Assembly: GCA_963813435.1 (NCBI GenBank)
Contig: CAWEYY010000004.1
Location: 1-64,000 of the forward strand
DNA: 64,000 nucleotides
Source: AC-32 sp963813435
GTDB taxonomy: Bacteria; Actinomycetota; Thermoleophilia; Gaiellales; Gaiellaceae
Reading direction: 5' to 3'
Shown here: positions 8,946-17,999 of the stretch, in pieces
Numbering within the stretch: position 1 is the stretch's first letter
Layout of the letters: each line of letters begins with the position of its first letter
The notes under the pieces: model-generated
The model's input: only the letters and a program-made list of their open reading frames with translations
Told to the model about the DNA's origin: nothing
Database searches by the model: none
Position numbers and translations under genes: made by a program

Positions 8946-9620
8946 ATGGCGATCGCCGGTGTCATTCCCGCCGCCGGTTACGCCAGCCGGCTTCAGCCTC
9001 TTTCCTGCTCGAAGGAGATGCTCTCGATCCGGGGGCGGCCCGTTATGGACTACGTCATCGAGCGCATGCGCCGGGCGGGCTGCACGGAGCTTCGCGTCGT
9101 GACGCGACCGGAGAAGGAAGACGTGATCGCGCACGCGGAGGAATTGGGTGCGACGATCGTTATGGCCTATCCGTCGACGACGAGCGAGTCCTTCGCCGCG
9201 GGTATGGCGGGTCTCGCATCCGATGAGATCGTTCTGATCGGTTGGCCCGACACGATCTGGGAACCCGAAGACGGCTACCGCCCGCTAGTCGAGGCCGTGA
9301 AGCAGGGACACGAGATCGCGCTCGGGCTCTTCGAAACGCCGGATCTCGAGCGGTCGGACGTACTCAGCTTTGATGAATCGGGGCGCATCACCGGCATCCA
9401 CATCAAGCCCGCCGAGCCGCCGTCCAGCTGGATCTGGGGGTGTGCGGCGGCGCGGGTGCGCGCACTCGCCGGTCTCGAGCGCGAGGAGTGGCCGGGGTCG
9501 TTCTTCAACTCGCTTTGCGAGAAGGGTTTCGACCTTTACCCCGTTCGGCTGTCCGACGTTTGGCTGGACATCGGCACAAAGGAGGCCCTCGAGCGCGCGG
9601 TCGCCGCGCACTCGAGCTGA
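8946..9620 (+). CDS. Sugar nucleotidyltransferase (glucose-1-phosphate thymidylyltransferase-like)
   Basis: A nucleotidyltransferase of the RmlA/GlmU N-terminal type, 224 residues. G-V-I-P-A-A-G-Y-A-S-R-L at the N-terminus is the nucleotide-binding signature, C-S-K-E-M-L supplies the lysine, and W-P-D-T-I-W is the metal site region. The end V-W-L-D-I-G-T is typical. The start ATG at 8946 is 7 bp after the preceding stop. The nucleotide and sugar used are not determinable here; the short length favours a simple activating enzyme. Confidence 0.8.
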   Translation: MAIAGVIPAAGYASRLQPLSCSKEMLSIRGRPVMDYVIERMRRAGCTELRVVTRPEKEDVIAHAEELGATIVMAYPSTTSESFAAGMAGLASDEIVLIGWPDTIWEPEDGYRPLVEAVKQGHEIALGLFETPDLERSDVLSFDESGRITGIHIKPAEPPSSWIWGCAAARVRALAGLEREEWPGSFFNSLCEKGFDLYPVRLSDVWLDIGTKEALERAVAAHSS

Positions 9621-9631
9621 AGACGAACGCA

Positions 9632-10390
9632 TTGAACGGCATTCTCCTCGGCAGTGGCGGGTGGATACCCACCGGCAGGCGCGAGACCTGTTGCGCTCTC
9701 ATTCGCGAGGGGTCGCGTGTTGTCCTGATTGACGCCGGCACGGGCGTCCGACGCCTTCTCGAGCACCCCGACCTGCTGACGGGCGTCGAAGAAGTCGACA
9801 TCGTGCTCACCCACTTCCACCTGGATCACGTCATCGGCCTGACGTATCTGCCGGCCCTGCCCCTGGGCGAGCCGCCAACGGTTTGGGGGCCGGGGCAGTT
9901 GCTCGCAGCCGGGTCGACCCGGTCGATCCTCAAACGGTTGCTCGGGCCGCCGTTCTTCGCGGCTCCGCTTCGAGCGATCGCGCGCGATGTACTTGAGATC
10001 CCCGGGGGAGGGGAATTCGAGGTCGGCCCCTTCGCTTTCTCGACGCGTGTCCAGGAGCTTCATGCGGGCTCGACGCTCGCACTCCGTGTCGGCGACCTCC
10101 TCAGCTACTGCACGGACACTGCGCCCGATCGGGGAAACGTGGGATTCGCGTCAGGGAGCCGCGTGCTCCTCCACGAGGCCTGGTACGCACAGGAATCGAG
10201 CGAGGATGCCAACCACTCGGCAGGCGGGGACGCCGGCCGGATCGCACGTCACGCGGGTGTCGACCAACTCGTGCTCATTCACATCAACCCTTTGCAGGAG
10301 TCCGACGAGGCGCTCGCGGCGAGCGCGGCGCGAGAATTCCCTGACGTGCGTGTTGGGGTCGATCTCGAAGCACTTCCACTTGACGGGTAA
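9632..10390 (+). CDS. Metallo-beta-lactamase fold hydrolase
   Basis: A 252-residue protein with the zinc motif T-H-F-H-L-D-H (HxHxDH) near residue 60, and later histidines in E-L-H-A-G, L-H-E-A-W and N-H-S-A-G. This resembles ribonuclease Z/phosphodiesterase-type MBL enzymes. A TTG at 9632 is chosen because the similarity begins with N-G-I-L-L-G-S-G-G-W, and longer starts would overlap the nucleotidyltransferase extensively. It converges with the glycosyltransferase that ends at 10398. The substrate is unknown; a cyclic phosphodiester or other phosphoester is possible. Confidence 0.72.
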   Translation: MNGILLGSGGWIPTGRRETCCALIREGSRVVLIDAGTGVRRLLEHPDLLTGVEEVDIVLTHFHLDHVIGLTYLPALPLGEPPTVWGPGQLLAAGSTRSILKRLLGPPFFAAPLRAIARDVLEIPGGGEFEVGPFAFSTRVQELHAGSTLALRVGDLLSYCTDTAPDRGNVGFASGSRVLLHEAWYAQESSEDANHSAGGDAGRIARHAGVDQLVLIHINPLQESDEALAASAAREFPDVRVGVDLEALPLDG

Positions 10391-10397
10391 TGCCTCG

Positions 10398-11390
10398 TCA
10401 GGTGCGCCCGGGCCGAAGCTTCCGGGTCTCGTGCATGCGCCGCAGCTGTATCCGTACGCCTTCGAGCACGTCGCCCAGGTCGAGCGAGCGCGCCAGCTGT
10501 CCCAGAGCTGTGCGGTGGTACGCGCGGATGTCTCGCTTAAGGAGCCGCCGGACGTTCGTGAGCAGGAAGAAGCCGTATTGGACCGTGAGCACCGCAAGAA
10601 CTCGCTGATACTCCGCTCTCGTTAGGAAGGCAGGGCCGTGCTTCGCGAGGAGATTGATTCCCTCGGGCAGGCTAGCTCCGAAGCGCACGAAGTCCGAGAA
10701 CGGAGAACCCTCAGGTCGACGGGTGAATGTGAGCACCTGATGAACGAAGCCGAAGTCACTCGTGCGAAAGATCTCGCAGCACACGTCCTGATCCTCCGTC
10801 AACGCGTATCTCTCCTCAAAGGGGAATTTCGGGTCGTAGAAGGAATCGCGCGTACGGATCAGGTCGCTGCGGACGAGGAGCGAAGACGGGGATCCGAGGA
10901 CGTAGGGGTATGGCGAGCCGATCAGCGTCGACCGGCCCAATTCGCGTCCTGGGATGATAGAGCGCGAGTGCGGAATTCCGTCCAGCGTTACGCGGGTCTC
11001 CTCGAGCCTGTAGGCGCCGACGATGCCAACGTTCGCGTCACGCTCGGCGACCTCGACCATTCGCTCGAGGCATTCCGGGAACATCCAGTCATCGGCGTGG
11101 AGGACCTTCGTGTACTTGCTGTCAGGCGAGATCTCGCGGAGAGAACGGTTTGCGCTCGCGAGCTGTCCGAGGAAGACGTCCTCCGCCACAACACGCACCC
11201 GCGGGTCGCGTGCCTCGTAGCTGCGGGCAATCTCCAGAGAGCCGTCGGTGCTGCAGTTGTCGGAGATCACGTACTCCCAGTTTTCGTAGGTCTGGTTGAG
11301 GACGCTTTCGATGCATTCCCCGAGGTACTCCGCTCCGTTGTAGACGGGCGTGACGACGCTTACGAGCGGCTGATCTGCGCGTCCGTTCAT
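10398..11390 (-). CDS. Family 2 glycosyltransferase (intact paralogue)
   Basis: A 330-residue GT2 enzyme: P-L-V-S-V-V-T-P-V-Y-N-G-A at the start, N-Q-T-Y-E-N-W, S-D-N-C-S-T-D-G and H-A-D-D-W-M-F-P-E-C. It is the intact counterpart of the frameshifted gene at 3679, and the two share long identical stretches throughout. Its start overlaps the stop of the DUF4910 gene by one base (position 11390), so it is the last gene of the rfbF-SDR-methyltransferase-peptidase-like operon. It may transfer the sugar made by that operon. Confidence 0.85.
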   Translation of the reverse strand: MNGRADQPLVSVVTPVYNGAEYLGECIESVLNQTYENWEYVISDNCSTDGSLEIARSYEARDPRVRVVAEDVFLGQLASANRSLREISPDSKYTKVLHADDWMFPECLERMVEVAERDANVGIVGAYRLEETRVTLDGIPHSRSIIPGRELGRSTLIGSPYPYVLGSPSSLLVRSDLIRTRDSFYDPKFPFEERYALTEDQDVCCEIFRTSDFGFVHQVLTFTRRPEGSPFSDFVRFGASLPEGINLLAKHGPAFLTRAEYQRVLAVLTVQYGFFLLTNVRRLLKRDIRAYHRTALGQLARSLDLGDVLEGVRIQLRRMHETRKLRPGRT

Positions 11391-12691
11391 CAGCCCTCGA
11401 CCTTCTCGAGCAGGCCGTGCTCTAGCAGCGTCTCAGCGGCTTTCCGGACCGCCGGGTAGGCGAGGCCCGAGCGGTCTGAGATGTCGAGCAGCGTCTGTTC
11501 TCCGTCCGAGAGGTTGAGAACCCAGAGGAGCGCCGCCTCGGTGCTCGAGCCGCCGGCGACGCTTCGGTAGAGCCCCCGCTTGCCGAGCTGCGGCTCGCCC
11601 TTGGGATTCAGGTTGAGGTAGCGGCCGTTCGTCTCCAGCACATCGACGATCTCCAGGCAGCGTCGAAACGAGTCGGCGAGGAACTCCGGTCGGACGAGGT
11701 CGAGGTCGTCCGCCGAGCTGTGGTAGCCGGGGAACTTGTCGGCGGGCGTTCTGCTCAGCGCGCCCACGGGTAGGTCGAAGCCCGGCGAGCAGAACTGCCT
11801 CTCATCGCCTCCCCAGGGCTCAAACGGGATCACGGTGCCCCCGGTCGACCGCACGATGTTCGTCGCCGCCTGGTCGATCTCAGCGTTCCCCCGGCGGCTC
11901 CGCTTGTACGTGAGCGGGCCGGGATCACCGACGCAGGAGAGGACGAGCCCATGTTTGACGCGGTCGAGGCTCGCCTCGTTCTTCCACAGCCAGGACAGTG
12001 GCCCGATTGTTCCGGGGCCGAGGAGGAAGCGGTAGGAGTAGCGCAACCGCATCGGCCGCAGATACTTCCCCAGGGCGGCCGTGAGCACGACTCCTGAGAG
12101 ATTGTCGTTGGCGAGCGAGGGGTGACAGACGTACGTCGAGAAGAGGACCTCGTCCGCGAGCTCCCCCGGGACGTGTGCTTCGGCGTACGCAACGGACCCG
12201 TCCGAGAGCGACGAGTCGATCACTGCCTCGTACTCGCCGTCGGGGAGCTGTTCGAGCTGCCGCTGACTGAGGCAGAAGCCCCAGTTTTCGTCGTAGTACG
12301 AGGTGCGGAAGGGGATCCAATCGGGGTTTTCGGGGTGCGTGAACAGGTGCTCCCGCAGCTCGCGGAGCGTCATGCGCGCCCGGACGGGCACGCTGTAGCC
12401 GAGGACGTGCAGGTTCGAACGCCGGAAGTCAACGATGCGCGCGCCGTCCGGGCCTGCGATCCACGCGTCGCGGATGTTCCATTCGCGCGGAAGCGTCCAG
12501 TCGAAGACCTGGGTGCCGCTGGGGATCTCGGTGATCTCCAAGGGCACTGTGCGCTCGAGGATCGAGAAGGTCTCGCGGACGCCGTCACCGGTCAGGCTGC
12601 GGCAGATGGGGTAGAGCTCGGCCATGAGCCGGTGCATCTCGCTCCCGACCGCGTCGGCCGTGGGGAGCGTCTTCCAATCGACCCCTGCCAC
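11390..12691 (-). CDS. DUF4910 aminopeptidase-like protein with C-terminal winged helix
   Basis: A 433-residue member of the DUF4910/DUF2172 family, which has an M28-peptidase-like fold. Likely metal ligands are visible in Y-V-C-H-P-S-L-A-N-D-N-L-S-G, G-G-D-E-R-Q-F and Y-H-S-S-A-D-D-L. The last about 80 residues resemble a winged helix (S-D-R-S-G-L-A-Y-P-A-V-R-K-A). The family is repeatedly found in polysaccharide loci beside CDP-glucose and C-methyltransferase genes. Its substrate is unproven; hydrolysis of an amide or ester in a modified sugar is a reasonable guess. Confidence 0.78.
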   Translation of the reverse strand: MAGVDWKTLPTADAVGSEMHRLMAELYPICRSLTGDGVRETFSILERTVPLEITEIPSGTQVFDWTLPREWNIRDAWIAGPDGARIVDFRRSNLHVLGYSVPVRARMTLRELREHLFTHPENPDWIPFRTSYYDENWGFCLSQRQLEQLPDGEYEAVIDSSLSDGSVAYAEAHVPGELADEVLFSTYVCHPSLANDNLSGVVLTAALGKYLRPMRLRYSYRFLLGPGTIGPLSWLWKNEASLDRVKHGLVLSCVGDPGPLTYKRSRRGNAEIDQAATNIVRSTGGTVIPFEPWGGDERQFCSPGFDLPVGALSRTPADKFPGYHSSADDLDLVRPEFLADSFRRCLEIVDVLETNGRYLNLNPKGEPQLGKRGLYRSVAGGSSTEAALLWVLNLSDGEQTLLDISDRSGLAYPAVRKAAETLLEHGLLEKVEG

Positions 12692-12705
12692 CGCGAGATT
12701 CCCCG

Positions 12706-13980
12706 CTACTCGTAGACCGTCGTGTGCGGGATGGGGACCACGAAGCGGCAGCCGAAGGCTCGCACGTGGCTCATCTGCTCGATGATCTCGTCCTTCAGGT
12801 TCCAGGGGAGGAGGAGGAGGTAGTCCGGCTTCGTCGCTTCGACCTCTTCTGGGGCGAGAATGGGTAGATGCGTCCCGGGCTGGAAAAGACCCTGCTTGTG
12901 GGGGCTGCGATCGACGACGTAGTCGACGAAGTCGCCGCGGATTCCGCAGTAGTTGAGGAGCGTGTTGCCCTTCGCGGCGGCTCCGTAGCCGACGATTGAC
13001 TTCCCCTCCCGCTTCGCACCGATGAGGAAGTCGAGCAGGTCTCGCTTCACCAGACGCACGCGCTCGTCGAACTCAGTGTACGTCTCCAGGCGCTCCAGAC
13101 CGGCCTCTCGCTCGTGCTCGCGCAGCTGCTCGACACGACGTGACGTCGGCTTTGAGGCGTCCTCGACGTGTCGGAGGTAGACGCGCAGGGAGCCGCCGTG
13201 CGTGGGCAGCTCCTCGACGTCGAACAGCGCCAGCCCGGCGTGAGCGAAGGGACGCTCGACCGCGAGCAGCGAGAAGTACGAGACGTGCTCGTGGTAGATC
13301 GTGTCGAACTCGCCGTTCTCGATCAGCCGGAGCAGGTGAGGGAATTCCAGGGTCACGACGCCGTTCGGCTTGAGGAGGAGCTTGAGCCCCTCGACGAAGC
13401 CGGCGAGGTCAGGCACGTGCGCAAGGACGTTGTTGCCAACGAGCAGGTCCGCCTCCTCACCCGACAGGCGGAGTTCGTCGGCGGTGTCGAGACCGAAGAA
13501 CTCGACGAGGGTGGGGATCCCGGCCTCATGCGCGGCGGCAGCGACGTTGGCGGCGGGTTCGACGCCCAGCACCGGCACGCCGCGCTCCTTGAAGTACTGG
13601 AGGAGGTAGCCGTCGTTGCTCGCGATCTCGACGACCTTGCTCGTGGAGTCGAGACCGAAGCGCTCGATCATCTGCTCCGCATACGTACGTGCATGGCGGA
13701 GCCAGCTCTCGGAGTAGGACGAGAAGTACGCGTAGTCGCTGAACATCTCTGCGGGCGTCACGACCTGCGGCAGCTGAACAAGGAAGCAGCCCTGACAGAC
13801 GTAGACGCGCAGCGGGTAGAACGGCTCGGGCTGCTCGAGTTGCGCCTCGGTCAGGTAGGCGTTGGCCAGCGGGGAGCTCCCGAGGTCCGCGAAGACGTGG
13901 CTGAGCCGCTCGCCGCACGAGCGACAGCGTCGGACGACTGCCTGCTCGGCGTCAGCGCGCGCCGGCGTAGGCGTCGACAT
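12706..13980 (-). CDS. Sugar C-methyltransferase (SAM-dependent, zinc-binding N-terminus)
   Basis: Three domains are visible. An N-terminal zinc motif has C-R-S-C-G followed by C-Q-G-C. A central Rossmann methyltransferase has V-V-E-I-A-S-N-D-G-Y-L-L. The C-terminal domain has G-Y-G-A-A-A-K-G-N-T-L-L-N and ends with L-P-W-N-L-K-D-E-I. This is the TylC3/NovU type, which adds a methyl group to carbon 3 or 5 of a 4-keto-6-deoxy nucleotide sugar. The ATG at 13980 is favoured over a longer start, and the gene overlaps the epimerase 3' end by about 29 bp. It implies a branched, C-methylated sugar in the cell-surface glycan. Confidence 0.85.
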   Translation of the reverse strand: MSTPTPARADAEQAVVRRCRSCGERLSHVFADLGSSPLANAYLTEAQLEQPEPFYPLRVYVCQGCFLVQLPQVVTPAEMFSDYAYFSSYSESWLRHARTYAEQMIERFGLDSTSKVVEIASNDGYLLQYFKERGVPVLGVEPAANVAAAAHEAGIPTLVEFFGLDTADELRLSGEEADLLVGNNVLAHVPDLAGFVEGLKLLLKPNGVVTLEFPHLLRLIENGEFDTIYHEHVSYFSLLAVERPFAHAGLALFDVEELPTHGGSLRVYLRHVEDASKPTSRRVEQLREHEREAGLERLETYTEFDERVRLVKRDLLDFLIGAKREGKSIVGYGAAAKGNTLLNYCGIRGDFVDYVVDRSPHKQGLFQPGTHLPILAPEEVEATKPDYLLLLPWNLKDEIIEQMSHVRAFGCRFVVPIPHTTVYE

Positions 13981-15046
13981 GGGTCGTCCACTCGAGACGA
14001 TCGTTGACGAGCCCCCGCTCACGTAGCTCCTCCAGCACGAAGAGCCTGATGAACGGCGACGAGCGGAACTCCGGGTCGGCGAAGTCGATCCGCTCGAGAC
14101 CCTCTTTCAACCCCTCGATCGCCAACCGGATGTCGACTTCCGGTTGGTGATCCGGAGCGAGCGCCGCGTAGCGCTCGAAGCTCACGCGGTAGGAGCGTCT
14201 ATCTGGCCCGCCGGTCCCAGCAAGGGAGACGTCGACGCCGGGGATTGCGCGCGCCACCTCGTCCGCAAGCTCGCGAACGCGATAGTTCCACTTGTCCGAG
14301 CCAGCGTTGACAGCGAGGAAGGTGCCGCCGTTTTCGGGATCGCGGGCGATTGCCCAGTCGATCGCACGGGCCATGTCGGCAACGTGGATGAGAGGGCGCC
14401 ACGGCGTTCCGTCGCTGAGGATGGTGATGGTCCCGGTAGCGATCGCCGATGCCACGAAGTCATTGAGCACCACATCGAGGCGCAGCCGGTCGCTCATGCC
14501 GCAGGCCGTCCCGAAGCGGAGGCTGGTGACGGTGAAGGTGTCATTCGCCAACTCCCGGAGGTCCGTCTCGGCAAGCCACTTCGATTCGGCGTATCGGCTG
14601 AGCGGCCGCGCCGGTGAGTCTTCGGTTGCGACGGCATCGCTGCTGACTCCGTAGATGCTGCAGCTTCCCGCGAAGACGAAGGAGCGGGCTCCTGCCGCCT
14701 TCGCCTCGCTTGCGAGACGAACCGTCGCCTCATGGTTGATCTCCAAGGTGACGTCGTCGTAGGCGTTACCGATCGGGTCGTTCGAGATCGCCGCGAGATG
14801 CACGACAGCGTCGGTCCCTTCGAGCACGGAAGGCGGCACGGCGCGCACATCGCCGAAGTACTGGTAGTCGAGGCTTCGCTCCGGCATTGCCGAGCAGCCC
14901 GTGAGACAGTGAGCGAAGTAGCCGGCGTCCAGGCCGATCAGAGAAGCATCCGGGTACGACTCGCGCAGCCGGGCGACGACGCTCGGACCGACGTAGCCCA
15001 TGTTGCCGGTGACGAGAATCTTGGCTGGCCGGGCCGTCACGGTCAC
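13952..15046 (-). CDS. Extended SDR NAD-dependent epimerase/dehydratase
   Basis: A 364-residue extended SDR. The N-terminal cofactor loop is V-T-G-N-M-G-Y-V-G (a GxxGxxG variant), and the catalytic pair is visible as S-C-S-I-Y-G and Y-A-E-S-K. V-H-L-A-A-I-S and R-F-G-T-A-C-G are family strands. The GTG start at 15046 overlaps the TGA of the cytidylyltransferase gene (a GTGA overlap), so the two proteins are probably co-translated. It may take the place of a CDP-glucose 4,6-dehydratase or act after it; no other dehydratase gene is visible in the window. Confidence 0.82.
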   Translation of the reverse strand: MTVTARPAKILVTGNMGYVGPSVVARLRESYPDASLIGLDAGYFAHCLTGCSAMPERSLDYQYFGDVRAVPPSVLEGTDAVVHLAAISNDPIGNAYDDVTLEINHEATVRLASEAKAAGARSFVFAGSCSIYGVSSDAVATEDSPARPLSRYAESKWLAETDLRELANDTFTVTSLRFGTACGMSDRLRLDVVLNDFVASAIATGTITILSDGTPWRPLIHVADMARAIDWAIARDPENGGTFLAVNAGSDKWNYRVRELADEVARAIPGVDVSLAGTGGPDRRSYRVSFERYAALAPDHQPEVDIRLAIEGLKEGLERIDFADPEFRSSPFIRLFVLEELRERGLVNDRLEWTTHVDAYAGAR

Positions 15047-15816
15047 CAAACCTTCCAGGGCGGTCCCGACTCCCAATCAGCCTCCAGAACCATCTTGTCT
15101 CGAATTGTGTCCATGCTCTGCCAGTAGCCACGGTGTTTGTACGCCGCGAGCGTGCTCTGCTCGGACAGCCGCTCGAGCGGCGTGTGCTCCCAGACGGTCG
15201 AGTCGTCATGGATGTAGTCCAGCACCTCCGGCTCGAGCACGAAGAAGCCGCCGTTGATCCAGCCGCCGTCGCCTTCTGGCTTCTCGTTGAACGTCCTGAT
15301 CTTCGTCTCCTCCGGGCCCAGCGCCACTGCCCCGAAACGGCCCGGCGGCTGGATCGCCGTCAACGTGGCGAGGACGCCCTGATCGCGGTGGAACGCGATC
15401 AACTCGCCGATGTCGATGTCGCCGACGCAGTCGCCGTACGTGAGGCAGAAGGTTTCGTCGCTGACGTATTCCGCCACCCGTTTCAGTCGTCCGCCGGTCA
15501 TCGTTGCCTCGCCCGTGTCTACGAGCGTCACCGTCCACGGCTCGATCTCGTTGTCGCGCAGCTTCGTCATCGTCTGCGTCCGCAGGTCGAACCGCACGTC
15601 CGACACATGCAGGAAGTAGTTGGCGAAGAAGTCCTTGATGACCTCGCCCTTGTGGCCGCAGCAGATGATGAAGTCGTTGATCCCGTGCGCGGAGTAGATC
15701 TTCATGATGTGCCACAGAATCGGCTTCCCACCGATCTCGACCATCGGCTTCGGGCGCACCCCGCTCTCCTCGGCGATGCGCGTCCCGTAGCCGCCGGCAA
15801 GGATTACTGCCTTCAC
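15043..15816 (-). CDS. rfbF: Glucose-1-phosphate cytidylyltransferase
   Basis: A 257-residue protein that matches RfbF along its length: V-I-L-A-G-G-Y-G-T-R, R-P-K-P-M-V-E-I-G-G-K-P-I-L-W, L-T-Y-G-D-C-V-G-D and the end Y-W-Q-S-M-D-T-I-R-D-K. RfbF makes CDP-glucose from CTP and glucose 1-phosphate, the first step towards CDP-linked deoxy and branched sugars. The GTG start at 15816 sits in the second copy of a short direct repeat that also contains the ribosome-binding sequence. It is the first gene of the operon running down to 10398. Confidence 0.93.
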   Translation of the reverse strand: MKAVILAGGYGTRIAEESGVRPKPMVEIGGKPILWHIMKIYSAHGINDFIICCGHKGEVIKDFFANYFLHVSDVRFDLRTQTMTKLRDNEIEPWTVTLVDTGEATMTGGRLKRVAEYVSDETFCLTYGDCVGDIDIGELIAFHRDQGVLATLTAIQPPGRFGAVALGPEETKIRTFNEKPEGDGGWINGGFFVLEPEVLDYIHDDSTVWEHTPLERLSEQSTLAAYKHRGYWQSMDTIRDKMVLEADWESGPPWKVW

Positions 15817-15842
15817 GTCGCTCTCCCCCTAAGACACTTCAC
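15813..15842 (-). promoter_or_regulatory. Duplicated RBS/start creating a nine-codon upstream ORF before rfbF
   Basis: On the minus strand the segment GGGGGAGAGAGCGACGTGAA is nearly repeated 26 bp later as GGGGGAGAGCGACGTGAA. The second copy holds the real rfbF start. The first GTG (15842) opens V-K-C-L-R-G-R-A-T, and its TGA overlaps the rfbF GTG. This would couple rfbF translation to the short ORF. The repeat is seen directly; the coupling is inferred. Confidence 0.5.
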
Positions 15843-15924
15843 GTCGCTCTCTCCCCCAAGGACGCGTACAGAGCGATTCTAGACGACATGCTCTTCGGTT
15901 CCGCCTGGCGCCGGGTGGCTGACG

Positions 15925-16479
15925 TCAGCGGTGTCTGATCCCCCAGTCGTAGGGGATTTCGCCGTCGAACGGGTCGAGCCGCGTCGTTCGAGACGGGTCA
16001 TGCGGGTGAGTGCAGCAGTTGGCGACGATCGCGAACGGATCGCTCATCCCCTTGCATCCGTTCCAGACACCGGGCGGGATGACGACGAGCTGATGATTGT
16101 CCGGCCCGAGGAAGATTTCCTGGAGCGTGCCCCTCGTCGCCGAGTTCTCACGATCGTCATAGAGCACGAGCTTGATCCGACCGAAGATGCAGGCGTAGTT
16201 GAGCGTCATCTCCCGGTGCTTGTGCCAGCCCTTGACGACGTCCCGGTAGATCGTCGTGAAGTAGATCTCGCCGAACTGCAGGAAGTGCTCGTCCGTTCGC
16301 TTGAGCATGTGCATGATCGTCCCTCGTTCATCAGGGATCCGAGCGAGCGGAACGACTAGCACTCCCTCTAATGGTTTCGTCTCCCACGGCCGCTTTGTCT
16401 CGCACGGGTGAACCTTTGCATAGCGTCTCGCCTGAGGGCGCCGTCGTCCACGGCCCGCTTCTCCTCGATCGGTGAGCAC
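15925..16479 (-). CDS. dTDP-4-dehydrorhamnose 3,5-epimerase-like cupin (RmlC family)
   Basis: A protein of up to 184 residues; the conserved part begins with K-P-L-E-G-V-L-V-V-P. Typical RmlC features are D-E-R-G-T-I, F-G-E-I-Y-F-T-T-I, V-K-G-W-H-K-H, I-K-L-V-L-Y-D-D and P-P-G-V-W-N-G. The family epimerises C3 and/or C5 of 4-keto-6-deoxy nucleotide sugars. The true start is unsure because the first 30 residues are poorly conserved in character. It is followed by rfbF on the same strand about 110 bp further and likely works in the same sugar pathway. Confidence 0.82.
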   Translation of the reverse strand: MLTDRGEAGRGRRRPQARRYAKVHPCETKRPWETKPLEGVLVVPLARIPDERGTIMHMLKRTDEHFLQFGEIYFTTIYRDVVKGWHKHREMTLNYACIFGRIKLVLYDDRENSATRGTLQEIFLGPDNHQLVVIPPGVWNGCKGMSDPFAIVANCCTHPHDPSRTTRLDPFDGEIPYDWGIRHR

Positions 16480-16535
16480 GGTCGGTCGTGCGGCGACCGG
16501 TCGGGCTCATCGCCGTGGCCTGCTCTACGAGAGGT

Positions 16536-17999
16536 TCAGCCGACCGTGAATGTGGCCTGACCGAGCAGCCGGCCGTACCGGCCCTTCGCCCGGGGGCCGA
16601 AACCCGGCCACACGAACCACTGGTACTGCCCCTTCTTCAGGCGGAAGTGATGACCGGAGTATGACCAGTGCCCCTTTACGCGGATCCTGGCGGCGCGCGG
16701 CCAGGCGCTGAGGATCTTGCTTCCGCTGCGATACAGCTGGACGTTGTAGAAGGTCGCCTTCGCGACCTTGGCCCACCGGAGACGCAGCGGGCCATGGACG
16801 ACGCTCCCGTCGCGAGGAGAGCGGAGGAGGATGCTCGGCGAGACGACAACGTCGACGCCTCGCGACTGGTTCCCCGCGTGGTCGTAGCTCAGGATCCGGT
16901 ACCGGTAGTACTGGCCGCTCTTGAAGCGCGTGTTGGTGTAGCGACGTCGACTTGCCGGTGTAGACGATCTTGCGTGGCACCGACTTCGCTCCCTTTCGGG
17001 CGGTCGCGATGAGCACGCTGCACGTGGTCGAAGTCCGCATCCGGCGGGCGGCTCCACGCGATCTGGAGCGTCTTGTAGCCGACGCTTCGTCGGAGACGGC
17101 TCACGTCCCGACGGCGCGGTGGTGTCGGGCGGCCTGTACGACCGTCCACGCGTAGCTGGCCGGATCCCCGATGTTGCCGGCTTGGTCGTTCGCCCGCACG
17201 ACGAGGCATGTAGTCGCCAGGGCCAGCTCCCGAGTACGTCTTCGGGCTCGTGCAGCCGCGTATCGCGAAGGTCAGGCCGCTCGTCGAGCCGGCATTGGAA
17301 GGTCCACGTCGCGCCTCGCTGTCGGAGAACACGAAGGTCGCGCTGCTGGAGGTGGTCGGATTCGCCGGGCCACTCTGATCGTTGGCGCGGGTGGCGCGTT
17401 AGGTCGATCGTCCAGCCGATAGGACGTCGCGCCACTCACGTTGTGGCCACATCGACCGCCCTTACGCGGAAGGTGTGGTTACCGTCGGTCTGGCCGGTGT
17501 AGGTCTTCGGGCTCTGCAGCCGGCAAACGCGCCGAGTCGAGCCTGCACTGGAAGGTCACTCCGCCCTCGCTGTCGGAGAACCGGAACGTCGGACTCCTGT
17601 CGTTGGACGGATCTGGCGGCATCGCTGTGATCGTGGGAGCCGGGGGAGGCGTCGTGTCGATCGTCCAGCGGAACGGTGAAGTCCTGCTTGAGCCGTCCGC
17701 GTTGAACGCCTGTACTCGAAGGTGTACGACCCGTCGCGCGAGGCTCGAGTACGACTTCGATCCGGGCTCTGGCCACGCAGCGAACGCACGTGGACGTCGA
17801 GCCTGCACTCGGAACGTCGCCGGCGGATCGGCCGTGCCGCCGTGAACCGGAACGTCGGACTTCGGTCGTTCGACGGGTTTGACGGCGTGCCGCTGATCGT
17901 CGGCGCCGGCGGCGCGGCCGCGGTCGCTCCGGCCGCGAGGAAAACCGCGACGACCAGGGCAGCACACACGGTGGCGTAGACGCTAAGGCGGTGGCTCAT
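16536..17999 (-). CDS. Secreted Ig-like-repeat surface protein, multiply frameshifted
   Basis: The start at 17999 gives M-S-H-R-L-S-V-Y-A, a signal-like hydrophobic segment and T-I-S-G-T-P-S-N-P-S-N-D, the start of a bacterial Ig-like module. Similar module pieces (N-D-R-S-P-T-F-R-F, F-Q-C-R-L-D) lie in changing frames between 17,900 and 17,000. The C-terminal 130 residues are in one frame and end with W-P-G-F-G-P-R-A-K-G-R-Y-G-R-L-L-G-Q. This C-terminal domain is shared with the divergent protein at 18848-20778. Several single-base breaks make the gene look dead, or the local sequence is error-rich. Confidence 0.65.

Noticed and set aside
9440..9631. Upstream extension of the metallo-hydrolase
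   Set aside because: It overlaps the nucleotidyltransferase in another frame and has no similarity; the resemblance begins at about 9632.
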